Both the position numbers and the translations under genes were made by a program. From positions 744,001-808,000 of the forward strand of contig QVLQ01000028.1 of the NCBI GenBank assembly GCA_003545705.1: DNA of 64,000 nt, read 5' to 3'. The notes beneath the pieces are model-generated. The model ran no database searches. It had not been told where the DNA came from and saw only the letters and a program-made list of their open reading frames with translations. Source of the stretch: Acidomyces sp. 'richmondensis'. Its lineage: Eukaryota; Ascomycota; Dothideomycetes; Mycosphaerellales; Teratosphaeriaceae. Position 1 is the first letter of the stretch, and each line of letters starts with the position of its first letter. Below are positions 22,869-33,399 of this stretch, piece by piece.

Positions 22869-23979
22869 ATGTTTGTCGACCTGGTTCGTTTATCGAAAAC
22901 AGAAGCATCTGGATATGTCCATCGGTTTGATGTGGAATATTTGTTTATTCTCAGGCGCGCCAAAGCATTGTACAAGGATGGGTTGAAATCCTTTCCTCTA
23001 TAACACAAGCGCTGGAAGAGGGAAGGAGGAGTTTTGTGGGAGAGAGGGTGACCGAGGGGAGGAAGGCTCCTTGGAAGAATTTGACGAGGATGAACTACCT
23101 CTTTCAAGCATCGACACATCGAATTGGGTTATTCGCGCCGTATGATGTTGGCCAAATCATCACATTGTAGGCCTGTGTGACAGTCGCAGTATAGAGGGGA
23201 TGAAGAAATGGTCGTGAAACGAGTTTTTACTCCCCTTCTTTTTGCAATGGTTGTCCCCAAACATCCATCCCATTTACCATGGTTTCAGAACGAATTGAGG
23301 CCTCTCATAAGCAGGTCAATAAGCTTGACTACATATCCCTCACACGCCTCCGTCGCTCCATAGACCCGTTAGTGCTGGAACCAAATAATGACGGAATGAG
23401 CTTGGAGAAGCTCTGATCAATAAATGATTGACCGGTGCTCCAGCCCCAAGTCTGGTTCCGAAACATACCCCCACAAGACCGCTGTCCTCTCCAACGAACC
23501 GAAGGAACACATGGATACTTGAGCAGATGATGTGGACGGTCTTCCCCCGAACGTCCCACAGTATTCATTGGTCGGAGTCGGATGCAGGCTTCCGGATCGT
23601 AGAGATCTCGCCTCGGTCACAAGTTTGACATTTCTATGTCGCCCCAGTTATCCCGGGGTGTGCACCGCAAACCGTATCCCAGCATCGGTACGAGATCCTT
23701 TCACAGGAAACTACATCCTCGCGAGGCACTACTTGCGTATGGATTTGATACATTTCATTGACTGAATGACCTGTTAAGGTAAACAACTAGGCTACATTAC
23801 CAGATTGTGTCGGCGGCTAAAATTGAAGCATAGGCGTCAGAACGCATACATTTCGAAATCCCCCATTCCAAACACCACCCCCAAAGCCACCTCTCCGACA
23901 TGCCTTCAAGTATCTAATACAATCATCGTCGAGTTCCCCCTTCTGCTCATCTTCTCATTTGCTGTTGCAGGTGCTTTCA
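22869..23979. other. Intergenic region between convergent genes
   Basis: Lies between the stop codon of the siderophore gene and that of the minus-strand DUF1989 gene, and should hold both 3' ends. Nothing else recognised. Confidence 0.55.
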
Positions 23980-25713
23980 TCATGTCGCCGGCTTCGCCGA
24001 CAATTTCCGCGGCTTCTTTTTCTCCACCGGCGAGGCCGGAGTGCCATTCGCTTCCGTCCCTGAGGTAGTGGTCGACACGGCTTTTTTCTGAGGCCGTACG
24101 GCCGGAGGTACCGGTTTCTTCCTCGGTGCTGCTGCGGGAGCTTGACTCGTTGTCCCGGTTGCCTTTTGCGTAGCCACAGGGGCCGTCTTCCGCTGTGGCA
24201 CGGGCGTTTTCTTCAACTCCCCGGCTCCATCACTTCCGGCTGATGCTGCTGCTGCTGCTGCTGCTGGCGGCACCGGCGAGTTCGTACTGGTCGTCGGCGT
24301 CTTCTGCTGAGAATTGAGTTTCCGCGGAGGTGGGCGCGTCCGCTGCGTGCGCTGCACTGCCGCTTTCGTCTCCTCCCCGTCTTCCTCGACCACAAAATGC
24401 GCGTCGGTGGGTCGTCGTGCGTTGATTTCCAGCACGTCCTGGGGACACGCGCTCATCACCACTACAACGTCACGCTCCGCCTTGAAGCGCACGAAATCAC
24501 CCGCACCCCCCTTGGGTGCCTTGAATGCCAGATCTCCTTCCTCATCCCACGGGATATTCATGAACAGGTTGAGCGGCGCGGGGACGCTGTTCACCGTGAC
24601 ATCCGCTCCAATGCCCTTCGCCCCTTTCAAACCCGCGCGCTCGTTAAGCTCCTTGAGTGCAAGCACCAAATTCTCCGCACATGAGCCGTGTTGTTCCCAG
24701 CTCTCGACGGCCAAACCTCGGTATCGCTGGGGATCGCACGCGGCCATCAGCGTGTCGTGGATCCCCGGCGAAGTATCCTCCACCAGCGTGAGCATCGGGG
24801 CGCGCAGGTTCGATACGAGGACGTCGTTAACCTTGGGCCGTAAGTGTAGCGTTGCAGCACGCGAGTGTGCCATGCTCATGTACTCCATAGGGGGAGCGTT
24901 CGGGGCGTTTTTGGCGTTCCAGGCTTGGTAGCCAGCGTACAGCGAGCTGCTGTATCCCGAGCCCGTGAGTGCGGAGAAACCTGCGGGCGGAACATCAGTG
25001 CTGTGGTCCTATTGATATGAGAGGATAGGCGGAAGGAAGGGTATAGATATCTCGCACCTGCTGCGCCAACTGGCGTCTTGGAGAAATCTTGCAGCTGCTC
25101 AAGGTAGGATTTGCTGGGGTCTCGCTGATGCTGCCATCTCTGTCAGAGCGCTTGTCCGCTTGCTATGGATGAATGCCAGACGCACATCTTTGGCGAAGGC
25201 GGAAACGGTGTCGCTCGCGCTCTTCGGGATATACGAGCTGAAACCTTTGCCCGAAGGGAAGTACGAGGCCCACGTGCGCGAGTCCTTCTGCTGTTCCGTC
25301 TCATTCTTCTTCTTCGTCGCCGTCGTCGACGAAGACGACGAGAGGCCCAACGAAGGCACATACGAGCTCCATGTGCTCTTCTGGGACATCGCCCCCTTTG
25401 TATCGTCGTCAGTCTGCCCGCCTTGTTTCAGCATCTCTTGTGTTGTCTTCTCCGCATCCTCTTGGCTCGGCAGCTCAGCATTCTTCTTCGACTTCTGGCT
25501 AGCAGCCTTCTTTGGCGTCTTTGCTTCATCTGCTTTCTTCTCTTCCTGCTTGGTGTCGTCTCCGCCGCCTTGTTTGGGGTCGGGCTTGGGCAGGGCGAAG
25601 GCCCAGGTATCTATCACCTGCGTGCCGGACGTATTGACGATTTTGATCGTCTGGCCGGCGGGCACGAAAGTGGCCACTCCATGGCGCGCCGGAATCACTT
25701 GGAGCTCTGCCAT
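23980..25713 (-). CDS. DUF1989 (urea-carboxylase-associated family) protein with large insert
   Basis: Member of the DUF1989 family found next to urea carboxylase in bacteria; the fungal function is not established. Exons 25713-25186, 25130-25058, 24980-23980 (533 aa). The domain starts with VPAGQTIKIVNTSGTQVIDTWAF and resumes after an insert with LHLRPKVNDVLVSNLRAPML, LVEDTSPGIHDTLMAACDPQR, HGSCAENLVLAL, PLNLFMNIPWDEEG and VVVVMSACPQDVLEIN. Between the first and second blocks sit about 125 residues of Lys/Ser/Gln-rich sequence not usual in the bacterial domain. After the domain is a Pro/Ala/Lys-rich tail of about 120 residues ending in a basic cluster. Intron 1 (55 nt) joins AFAKD to HQRDPSKSY and intron 2 joins PVGAAG to FSALTG. 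The ATG at 25713 is directly followed by the domain, which supports this start. Confidence 0.85.
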
Positions 25714-26515
25714 TGTTCGGTGATCGTGTCTCTACGAGGTCGATCGCACACCTGCCTGCTTCAGGAGGAGCTGAGATGGTGACGGCAGCTCGAAGGGGAG
25801 TCCTATAACCCCAGAGAGATGGGAATGGATCGCATCTCTCAAGCGCGAGCGGCTGATCATCTCTCCATGGCTGATGCATGGCTGATGCATGCAAATCCTC
25901 ACGCGTCACCGGTCTCCCAGAACTTGGAATTCGTTGCCAACAGAGTTTCATCACATCGTCATCCCGCATCCAACGGGGCGGGCGGAACCCTGATTTGAAC
26001 TGTCTTGGCATCGACCTTTTCAGGAAGTTGACCTTGGAGTCTCGACTCTCGAACTGTGTCCATATATCAGTCTGCGTCGACTTCGACGACATGAACGCGG
26101 CCGTGCGATTCGTACAGAGATGGACATACTTATAATGCAAAGTCTCCGTCTTGGCCATAATCACGACCATGGCGAAGCTGTCAGTAAACTGTTCATCGTT
26201 TCAGCAACGGGTATAAGCTGAAGGGTAAGGCTGAGGTTCTTTCGTAGCGTTCTCGCAATCATCTCAGTCGGGACAGGTCATCGCTCGTTTGTTTGAGCAT
26301 AACGTGCACACTTGCCGTGGTCTAGCTTTCATCGCAATTGTTTTGCAAGATTAGGTCGCGCGTCTGGGTGACTGTTTAGATAGACGGGAAATAGTACAGA
26401 TTACATACTACCACAACACGGCAAGAAGCGATAAAAATTGAATGTCTTGCCATGCCATGCCATCACAGATACATATTGGCGAGAAAATCGAGGAGGAAAA
26501 AAGAAATTGAAAAAT
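25714..26515. other. Upstream region of the DUF1989 gene
   Basis: About 800 bp upstream of the minus-strand DUF1989 start and downstream of the tRNA. A 9-bp direct repeat (ATGGCTGATGC, 25866 and 25876) is visible. No gene recognised. Confidence 0.45.
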
Positions 26516-26521
26516 AAAAAA
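26516..26521 (-). terminator. RNA polymerase III terminator of tRNA-Ser
   Basis: Six consecutive Ts on the minus strand, 12 nt beyond the discriminator base, form a standard Pol III stop signal. Confidence 0.75.
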
Positions 26522-26533
26522 GAATCAAATGCG

Positions 26534-26636
26534 CGACACCTGTGTGATTCGAACACACGCTCCCGAAGGAACTGCCTGGCAGCTAGCTTTGAGGAAAGAT
26601 AGCAGGGCAGCGCGTTAACCACTCCGCCAAAGTGCC
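26534..26636 (-). tRNA. tRNA-Ser(GCU) with 22-nt intron
   Basis: Class II (long variable arm) tRNA read on the minus strand. The acceptor stem GGCACTT pairs with AGGTGTC, followed by discriminator G as usual for serine. The T arm is GTGTG-TTCGAAT-CACAC. The anticodon stem CTGCC/GGCAG encloses CT-GCT-A, then a 22-nt intron in the canonical position after base 37, then A. The anticodon GCU reads AGC and AGU. The variable arm is TTCCTTCGGGAGC. The CCA end is not encoded, as expected in a nuclear gene. A T6 tract follows. Confidence 0.95.
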
Positions 26637-28042
26637 TTACTAGCTCTGATCCATCTCGTTGTTTCGAGGTGGTTTGGCGTCAATCTGTGGGATTGATGTG
26701 TACCCTCCTCTAAAATTTCAATATATACCTCATTATTTAGTCCGAAGTAATTCCGAAAACCCCCATCTTTTACTGAAAAGCGGTGCCTTCTCCATGAAGA
26801 GCTGTTTGCAATCATCGGCCTATTTCCAACAAATCCTTCATTTCTTTTAACGGCGACTATATCTGTTCATTCAATTCTACATCACTCTGCTGGGAAGGCC
26901 GCACGAGACGGAGTGTCTCGACGGCTCAAGGACTACGTAAGAACACCTTGGTTTGGTCGGGGGCTGCAGGCGATCATCCGTCATCTCAGCCACTCGGTGG
27001 CCATTCAACAATGACATCCACTCTACTACCAGACGTCTATCAATCCTCTTCACTCCATTCGAGTCGAAGTGCCATGATACTTGCATGCAAGCTCTGCATG
27101 GCTAAATCCCGAGCTCCTGTCGAAAGTGAGCGTCAAAATAACCCAAAGTCGATCCTATTACATCTGACCACGCCACCTTTATTTTGACGCAGAGCGTCAA
27201 GACATGACGGCTGGGGTTGAAGCACTTGGTCCTCGCGCATGGCATATGCAGTGATCGAGAGCCCGCACACTTCCCTAATCAACTTCCTACCCATCCCTGA
27301 TTTCGATGGGACATATCCAGCAGCCTGCACAACTTACCGGCTGCCCGAGCCGAAGGCGAATGGGTCGTTCGGCCAAGGCTGCTTGCTATATATATAGTGC
27401 CCTACGAGGCGTACTACCTCTTCCAACTTTTGGCGTGCCGTTGGAGGTTGTGGGTTGAAAACACGGTGTTGACGGATATGCGGGAGGGGGCCAGTCCGGA
27501 TCAAGAGTGGTGCTTCGTCGATCAGGAGTTGTTTCACTGTGCAACACATATTCGTCTGTGCTCTCTGCGATATGCTGGGTCTGGTGAATTTTGATAAAGC
27601 CAGTTGCAATCGGTAAATTGCAGAATCACGTCGAGCCGGCCGATGGGATCGTTCAACAGCCATCTTGAATGCACTATCTGATAACCATCGAGCGATTGGT
27701 CTAGCTTCAAGATTACGACAGATAACGTGGGTACAATTGCGGCTAGGAGTGATCTTCCGCGGCGGGTGCTCCGTCCATCAATCAATTTCTTATTATGTAC
27801 TTGTTTGGTGGGGACGTGTTCGTGTCCAGAAGCCGAACAAGCCGCGATGACTTCGAGAGGTGATACAGGGGCGGTCCATATTGTTGTTTTGGTCGTATTT
27901 TGATATCGGAGAACGACGACACGGCAACAATGGTTGCTTTTCGCAAGAGTCAGCGTTCTTTGGCTCCCCCACGAGTTTTATTAATAGCCAGCCGTATCTA
28001 AGCCGTTAGCGGCCCAAGGAGACGCCCCCAAACGTCGAAACG
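26637..28042. other. Intergenic region, no gene recognised
   Basis: About 1.4 kb between the tRNA and the next plus-strand gene. Short open frames on both strands lack any family signature. The right end is the promoter and leader of the 28043 gene. Confidence 0.5.
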
Positions 28043-31000
28043 ATGGATCCACCACTTCGGAGCGCATCCAGCAGCACCACTGCCAGCACTCTTCTCTACC
28101 CGACGCCGCGGAGAGCGAGCACGACGCCATTGCGGCACCCTACACCGAGCACCAGCGACATTCATTCACTATATGGGAGCAACATCATGACCCTGGAGCA
28201 GCGGGCGGAGGAGATGAGCCAGGGCGGGAGCGACATTGGAGAGGAGATCCGGAAGATGAACGAGGCGGATAAGGCGCGGAGCCGGCAAAACAGCATTCAC
28301 AACAGCCATCCAGGAGAGATGGATGGCGTGCACGGCGGCACGGGTGTGCTTTTGAAGAGAATGGAAAGCACAACAAGCACCAAGAGCAGCATCGTCGACG
28401 TCAATGGGCAGGCACGGTGGGGAGGATACAGCCCGGGTGGTTATGTGTCAAGTCCAGCCGGGTCGGCCAGATCGGGCTCTTGGTCGCATGCTTCGTTTCC
28501 ACGGAAGCCATCCGCCTCTGGTTCATCCCGGCTGGCTCAAATGGTGGAGCCCACGCAAGAAGGGAGGCCATTAGACTCTCCGTTGGCTCCCAGCCATTCG
28601 TCGCTATCGAGGCGGGCGTCGCAGGCGTCGCAATTCTCGTTTGGGCGACGGTATGACCAAGTTGCCAACGAGGTCCAGGAGCAGTTGGAAACCGTTCCGC
28701 CTTCCCCTCCGAAGGATTCGACACACATGCGTAGCGGGCACGAGGGACACGAGGTGGAGGCGTTGGCAGGAGCAGTGACGCCGCCACAACGTCCACACTC
28801 GTCTGATACCTTCCGGGAAGCGGAAATCGCGTTCAAGGACTTCGACGGCGTGCATTTCTCTCCCCACACGGATGAATTTGTGGAGTTCGATAAGAATGGC
28901 AACGAAGTGCGGCGGGTTTCAGCTCACAATTCTTCCGCCGGTTTCTCCCACGATGCGGCTTCAATGCCCCTCACGCCTCGTGGACGGCCATTCTCTTCCA
29001 TTTTGCCTCCTCCCGCGGAAGGAATGGTGTACTATCCTGCACCTGTGCCGCGCATGCTTAACCTGCCTAAAAGGTTGTCGCAGCTGCCCGCGGCAAATGT
29101 ACAGGCTAAGAGAAGGTCAGAAGTCCTCAGCCAGCTGCCCTTGGACGCGCGAAGATCGGCCCCATGGCTAACGCAAGCAAACGTTGGCGAAACGCAGAGC
29201 AGTCGCCGGAGCCAAGACAGCGGTTGCTCCCACCCAAGCCCTAAGCCGTATCTGAACGAGAGAATGAGCATGGCGACGTTGCATAACCTGCCACCACAGT
29301 TACGGGCAAGCGTATTCTTCGAGCATCAGAGCATCTCTCAAAAGGTCGAAGTGAAGTCAGAGTCCGCGGTTGCCACTTTGGATAGCATCCTGGCTGCTTC
29401 CGCAACAGCGCCAGTCAACGCATTCACCGACCATCCATTCGCCGGCGACGTGACGAAGTCTGTATATGCGCCGGAGCCGGTGAAAGCCCGCAAAAGCAAC
29501 ACAACTCTGGGCACATCTGTCACACTGGAAGATCTAGCGGAAAAGGATAAGAAAAAGAAGCGGAGAAGCAGCATAGGCAACCTCCTGCGACGGTCAAGTA
29601 GCGGCGAAAAGTTATCCGAGCAGCTAAAGAAGAACGGCAGCCGTAGCAGCATGCTTCTTGACCTAAATGAAGGCGGCAACAAACTACAGAAGCGTAGGAG
29701 CCAATTGAGCCTTGCTGGTGACTTGGATGGGCGGAGGTCTTTGGTGGAGCCGGTACAAGTACCCGGTAACGGAGTTCAAGAACCTGATCTCACTTCGGGG
29801 CTTATCGCCGAGGCTCAGAATGCTGTCGAAGATAAAGAAAAGGACGAGGAGCAGAACGCTGACGGTGGATCACGGCCTATTACGGCGCCTAGCGGACGAA
29901 CTTTTGATGAGGCTGAGCAAATAGAAGCAGACTTCAAGGAGGAAGAGGCACAAGAAGACGTGGAAGAAGGTGAGCCTGTCTACGCAGCACCGACCACTCT
30001 TCTCGCTGAGCTTCAACTACGAAAAGCCAATCAGAAAAGTCGAAACAGGACTGCCGCCACAGCTTTTCCGAATGGTATGCACTCAACTTTGCTAGAACTG
30101 GATGCTGTCGAGGAAATCAGAAGAAATAAACGCAAAGCCCATCGAGTCCCGCTTGCGTGGGAAGATCCCGCTACGCAGGGAGAGGAAGCAGATGAGGACG
30201 ACGACGTTCCGCTAGGCATGCTTTTTCCAAGTAAAAGTGGAGTAATCGCCGGGAAGAAGATTATGGGCGATGGAAAAGACTGGGACAGACCGTTGGGTCT
30301 TATGGAACAGCGTGAGCTAGAGGACAACGAGCCATTGGCCAGCCGCAGAAACAGACTCCAAGGACTGCCGCCAGATTATCACAAAGCTGCAACCATGCCT
30401 GCGGTAAGCGATATACATTTTGCTGGCGTGCCTGAAACCGCTCCAGGGGAAGATGATGAAGATGCAGAAGGAGAAACATTGGCCCAGCGACTCCGACGGC
30501 TGAAGACCAAAGACGCTCTCGACTCTGCTGTCTCCGAAGTCATACCGAAGGAGGGAGAGCGGCCTGTCAGTACTTTTACGGATGATGTTCTCAGCCAATT
30601 CGGTGGACTAGAAGGCAAAGAGAACCCCAGTCAAGATGACCAACCAAAACCTGCGGAAGTTGGTACAGAAGAAGAGGAGACACTTGGCCAACGACGGGCA
30701 AGACTGCAGCGAGAGCGTGAAGCTTCCAGCGAAAAGTCCGCGGCTCGCCGACCGCTCGGACAAAGTAGTAGCCTTGCCAACCTGCTCTCAAGCAACCCCG
30801 TTGGCGTACGAAAAGTGTCCCGAGAACACCAGCCCGTCCAGGGTACTTTGCTTTACGCCAGCGCGCAGCAGCAAGCGAAACAAAAAGCGGAACTTGAGAA
30901 CACGAATCTCAACCCCTCTCTGCATCGTATGGAGAAACCACTGGTGAACGTTCGACAAAAAAATGCACGAGCAACCAGTTCTATTGGTCTTATTCACCAA

Positions 31001-31426
31001 TCCAGTGGCGTGGCTGCGCACGGTGGGTTTGCTGGCGGCATGTACAATAACGGGCTGGGTGGGATCACTTTACCCACTATGCAGACGAGCACAAGCACCC
31101 CGATGGTGAATGTGCAGGGAACAAATAGCTATTTTGCCTCCCCCACCGCCGCAGCTATGGGGTATAGAGATATGGTCAATCCGACGTACGGAATGCAAAC
31201 CCAACCGCAGATGATCAATCTCCCGGCCTATCAAGCGCTTAACGGCGATCCACCGATGCCTGTGTACGGATACCCTTCTATTGATCAGGGGTATGGTTAC
31301 GGAATGCCAGCACATACGCCCACTTATGGCGCTGCTGCTATGGGCATGGGCATTACCATGGATCCTCCACTGGATGCTAAGCAGAGGGATGCCATTGATC
31401 GTTGGCGGATGAGTGTCACACAGTAG
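28043..31426 (+). CDS. Conserved-looking fungal protein of 1,127 aa, function unknown, single exon
   Basis: No named family recognised. The N-terminus (about residues 1-110) has the block MTLEQRAEEMSQGGSDIGEEIRK-type sequence, likely helical, after a Ser/Thr-rich leader. Near residues 255-290 is EIAFKDFDGVHFSPHT followed by GNEVRRVS. A basic KKKKRRSSIGNLLRRSSSG stretch (about 505-525) looks like a nuclear localisation or phosphorylated membrane-binding patch. Residues about 650-690 read TTLLAELQLRKANQKSRNRT and AFPNGMHSTLLELDAV, which I associate with conserved proteins of filamentous ascomycetes. The C-terminal half is acidic with three copies of an E-x-L-x-x-R-x-x-R-L motif (see findings) and ends in a Gly/Tyr/Met/Pro-rich segment. 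Likely a disordered scaffold or regulator; that is inference. Confidence 0.85.
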   Translation: MDPPLRSASSSTTASTLLYPTPRRASTTPLRHPTPSTSDIHSLYGSNIMTLEQRAEEMSQGGSDIGEEIRKMNEADKARSRQNSIHNSHPGEMDGVHGGTGVLLKRMESTTSTKSSIVDVNGQARWGGYSPGGYVSSPAGSARSGSWSHASFPRKPSASGSSRLAQMVEPTQEGRPLDSPLAPSHSSLSRRASQASQFSFGRRYDQVANEVQEQLETVPPSPPKDSTHMRSGHEGHEVEALAGAVTPPQRPHSSDTFREAEIAFKDFDGVHFSPHTDEFVEFDKNGNEVRRVSAHNSSAGFSHDAASMPLTPRGRPFSSILPPPAEGMVYYPAPVPRMLNLPKRLSQLPAANVQAKRRSEVLSQLPLDARRSAPWLTQANVGETQSSRRSQDSGCSHPSPKPYLNERMSMATLHNLPPQLRASVFFEHQSISQKVEVKSESAVATLDSILAASATAPVNAFTDHPFAGDVTKSVYAPEPVKARKSNTTLGTSVTLEDLAEKDKKKKRRSSIGNLLRRSSSGEKLSEQLKKNGSRSSMLLDLNEGGNKLQKRRSQLSLAGDLDGRRSLVEPVQVPGNGVQEPDLTSGLIAEAQNAVEDKEKDEEQNADGGSRPITAPSGRTFDEAEQIEADFKEEEAQEDVEEGEPVYAAPTTLLAELQLRKANQKSRNRTAATAFPNGMHSTLLELDAVEEIRRNKRKAHRVPLAWEDPATQGEEADEDDDVPLGMLFPSKSGVIAGKKIMGDGKDWDRPLGLMEQRELEDNEPLASRRNRLQGLPPDYHKAATMPAVSDIHFAGVPETAPGEDDEDAEGETLAQRLRRLKTKDALDSAVSEVIPKEGERPVSTFTDDVLSQFGGLEGKENPSQDDQPKPAEVGTEEEETLGQRRARLQREREASSEKSAARRPLGQSSSLANLLSSNPVGVRKVSREHQPVQGTLLYASAQQQAKQKAELENTNLNPSLHRMEKPLVNVRQKNARATSSIGLIHQSSGVAAHGGFAGGMYNNGLGGITLPTMQTSTSTPMVNVQGTNSYFASPTAAAMGYRDMVNPTYGMQTQPQMINLPAYQALNGDPPMPVYGYPSIDQGYGYGMPAHTPTYGAAAMGMGITMDPPLDAKQRDAIDRWRMSVTQ

Positions 31427-31525
31427 TCCGTGAAAGATAGATATCTGATATCAGGTACACGTGCCTCAAGTAAAGTAGTCTCCCAGAGATACTTCTCGCA
31501 TGCACCAACACATTTGCCTGTGTTA

Positions 31526-31690
31526 TAGAAGTCTTCCCCACCTTGTGCACAGCTATCACGAAACGGACACGCTCGGTTCACTACGCGATATCTTTTCATT
31601 GCAATCTGATCAACACTGAGTGGGACATAGTTATCAGAAAATTGTTGCCCGCAACTGAGGTAGCTGTGCACAAGGTGGGGAAAACTTCTA
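31526..31690. mobile_element. Short inverted-repeat element, possibly a MITE
   Basis: Two 30-bp arms, 31526-31555 and 31661-31690, are inverted copies with one mismatch; the left arm begins TAGAAGTCTTCCCCACC. About 105 bp lies between them. If the outermost TA on each side is the target duplication, the arms start GAAGT and the layout fits a Tc1/mariner-type MITE of about 161 bp. It lies 100 bp past the stop codon of the 28043 gene, so it could also be a 3' hairpin. No coding capacity. Confidence 0.6.
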
Positions 31691-32273
31691 GTCCTCGAAG
31701 ATTCGTTGATTCAATATACCCGAACACTACCACAGACGCACAGATTCCTTCGCGCCCGATCTCTGATATCCATAGTCGATCATACGATGCGATCCTCCGT
31801 AACTGCGAACGTCGATAAACGTATTGACTCATCCTCCACTTTCATAGTACCAAGGTACATCGTTTGTCACTATCGTTATTAATAAAGATTTGTGTGGCTT
31901 TCATTAAATGTATAGATGGAATCAGGATAGCTGTCCAAAGACCACGGCAGCTATTCCACTTCCATCTCGTCGTGTTCAGCTCGACTTATTTATAAGTTGA
32001 TCGAGGGCAAACGTATGTAAGGCTAGATCGTCGCGGAAAGTGACATGTCCGTCGCGGAAAGTGGCATTTTGGTGGCTTGCGCGGCTTACATGTTCCTTGA
32101 ACAATCGCACTGTCAGCCTAAAACTTGAAAAAAAGTCCTCCGGGGATTTCAAAAATTTTCAAGGCTCTTCAGCATTACGTGAATGCTAAGTTATAGGGAA
32201 GGGATTGCATTGCTGACTCAATCCAAGCATATACACACGATATAAGGTCTCAGAGGTCGGGCCATAACTTACT
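31691..32273. other. Intergenic region with a tandem 18-bp repeat
   Basis: Two copies of CGTCGCGGAAAGTGRCAT lie at 32029-32046 and 32050-32067, 21 bp apart, about 210 bp upstream of the next start codon. They could be a repeated binding site for its promoter. Otherwise nothing recognised. Confidence 0.5.
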
Positions 32274-32807
32274 ATGTTTCGCACAACTTTCACCAATCGA
32301 ATCATAACCCCCATCCCAGCAGATGTCAATCCAGACAGGATTATCGATCTCTTGCATGACGATGTCTTCAATATGAAGGTCTCTCCCGTCCTCGATCGAT
32401 TTTCCGTGAAGTCGCGTGAGGGGAACAGAACTACGTATGATATTTGGGAAGGTATCGACATCCTCCCATTCGGCTGGTGGAAGCAGCAGATCCAATTTAC
32501 CGCCACATTCGAACACAAGTCAGATGGCGTCACGATATGGGTGGACGCTCCGGCCGGGGTCAGTCATCGCGCAGTGTCAACTGTACGCCGCGCAGAGGGA
32601 GATGAGCGGCAAATGGGAGCCGCTGATGCTCTGGAGTGGGCGAAGAGCGGTAAGAATGCCACAATAAGGGAGGCCATGGTCCTGGAGGAGATAGTTGACA
32701 GTTCGTGTCCAATCTTCCTCAAAGTTTTCGTTGGATCGACTCTTGTTTCTGTGCACAAGACGATCCATGAACGTTTCATAGAAAAAGCAAGGCAGCTGTG
32801 CAGCTGA
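32274..32807 (+). CDS. DUF7053-like small protein
   Basis: Single-exon protein of 177 residues. The layout resembles fungal DUF7053 proteins: an N-terminal IITPIPADVNPDRIIDLLHDD (helix after a conserved TPxP), a central strand region ending in WWKQQIQFTATFEHKSDGVTIWVDAPAGV, and a C-terminal helix VFVGSTLVSVHKTIHERFIEK. The fold is thought to be START/SRPBCC-like, so a small hydrophobic ligand is possible; no ligand is known to me. The family match is from memory of pattern, not a search. The ATG at 32274 directly precedes the conserved part. Confidence 0.7.
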   Translation: MFRTTFTNRIITPIPADVNPDRIIDLLHDDVFNMKVSPVLDRFSVKSREGNRTTYDIWEGIDILPFGWWKQQIQFTATFEHKSDGVTIWVDAPAGVSHRAVSTVRRAEGDERQMGAADALEWAKSGKNATIREAMVLEEIVDSSCPIFLKVFVGSTLVSVHKTIHERFIEKARQLCS

Positions 32808-33399
32808 TCTTAAAAGATCGTGGTGCTTTCTGCACTAGGCAGATTTCATGATTATGGACAGGTTTCAAATAATTCCATATGCAATATAAGATAAGTGTTT
32901 ATGTAGCCTGATATTGTGCTCGAGTAGCCCATGCAGGGAAATCGCAGGTAGGAAATCCTAGGGCGTAAACCTTTCCCTTCCTGCCTATTCCCTTCCGTCT
33001 GCATTGTAATTTGACTGTAGGAAGTTCACTGGTGCTGTGCCACTTATAGCACGTGTACCCCTTGTCTTGTCAAGCCCTAGTCATTACTCTTGCCTACATT
33101 ACTGCCTCTCATCGGGCTAAAAGGGCTTCAGTCTCTTCAGTCAGTTTAAATTATTCTATCCTGCCTTTATCCGGGAAATGGCCTAATTCTTGCTGCCTTC
33201 AAATTTCTGCCCTTCCGCTAAGCTATTGTGGGCAGCTCATACTCATGTGCCTGACATTTTGGGATGGGTATCCACAACGACACTTGGTGATTCAATGGCA
33301 AGGACCTTTCTCTTGTAGAGGTATGAATTTAGCCCCGTATTTCTACTCCTTACCTGAATTATAATGCTGCTTTAGATCCTCTTCAGGTAGGTGTGGAAG
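32808..33399. other. Intergenic region, probably partly retrotransposon debris
   Basis: No gene recognised. From about 33050 rightward the composition and broken frames resemble the adjoining LINE fragment, but I cannot match individual motifs. Confidence 0.4.

Noticed and set aside
20800..25713. Possible siderophore biosynthetic cluster
   Set aside because: Only one siderophore enzyme is present; neighbours are a disordered protein and a DUF1989 protein, with no peptide synthetase, oxygenase or transporter.
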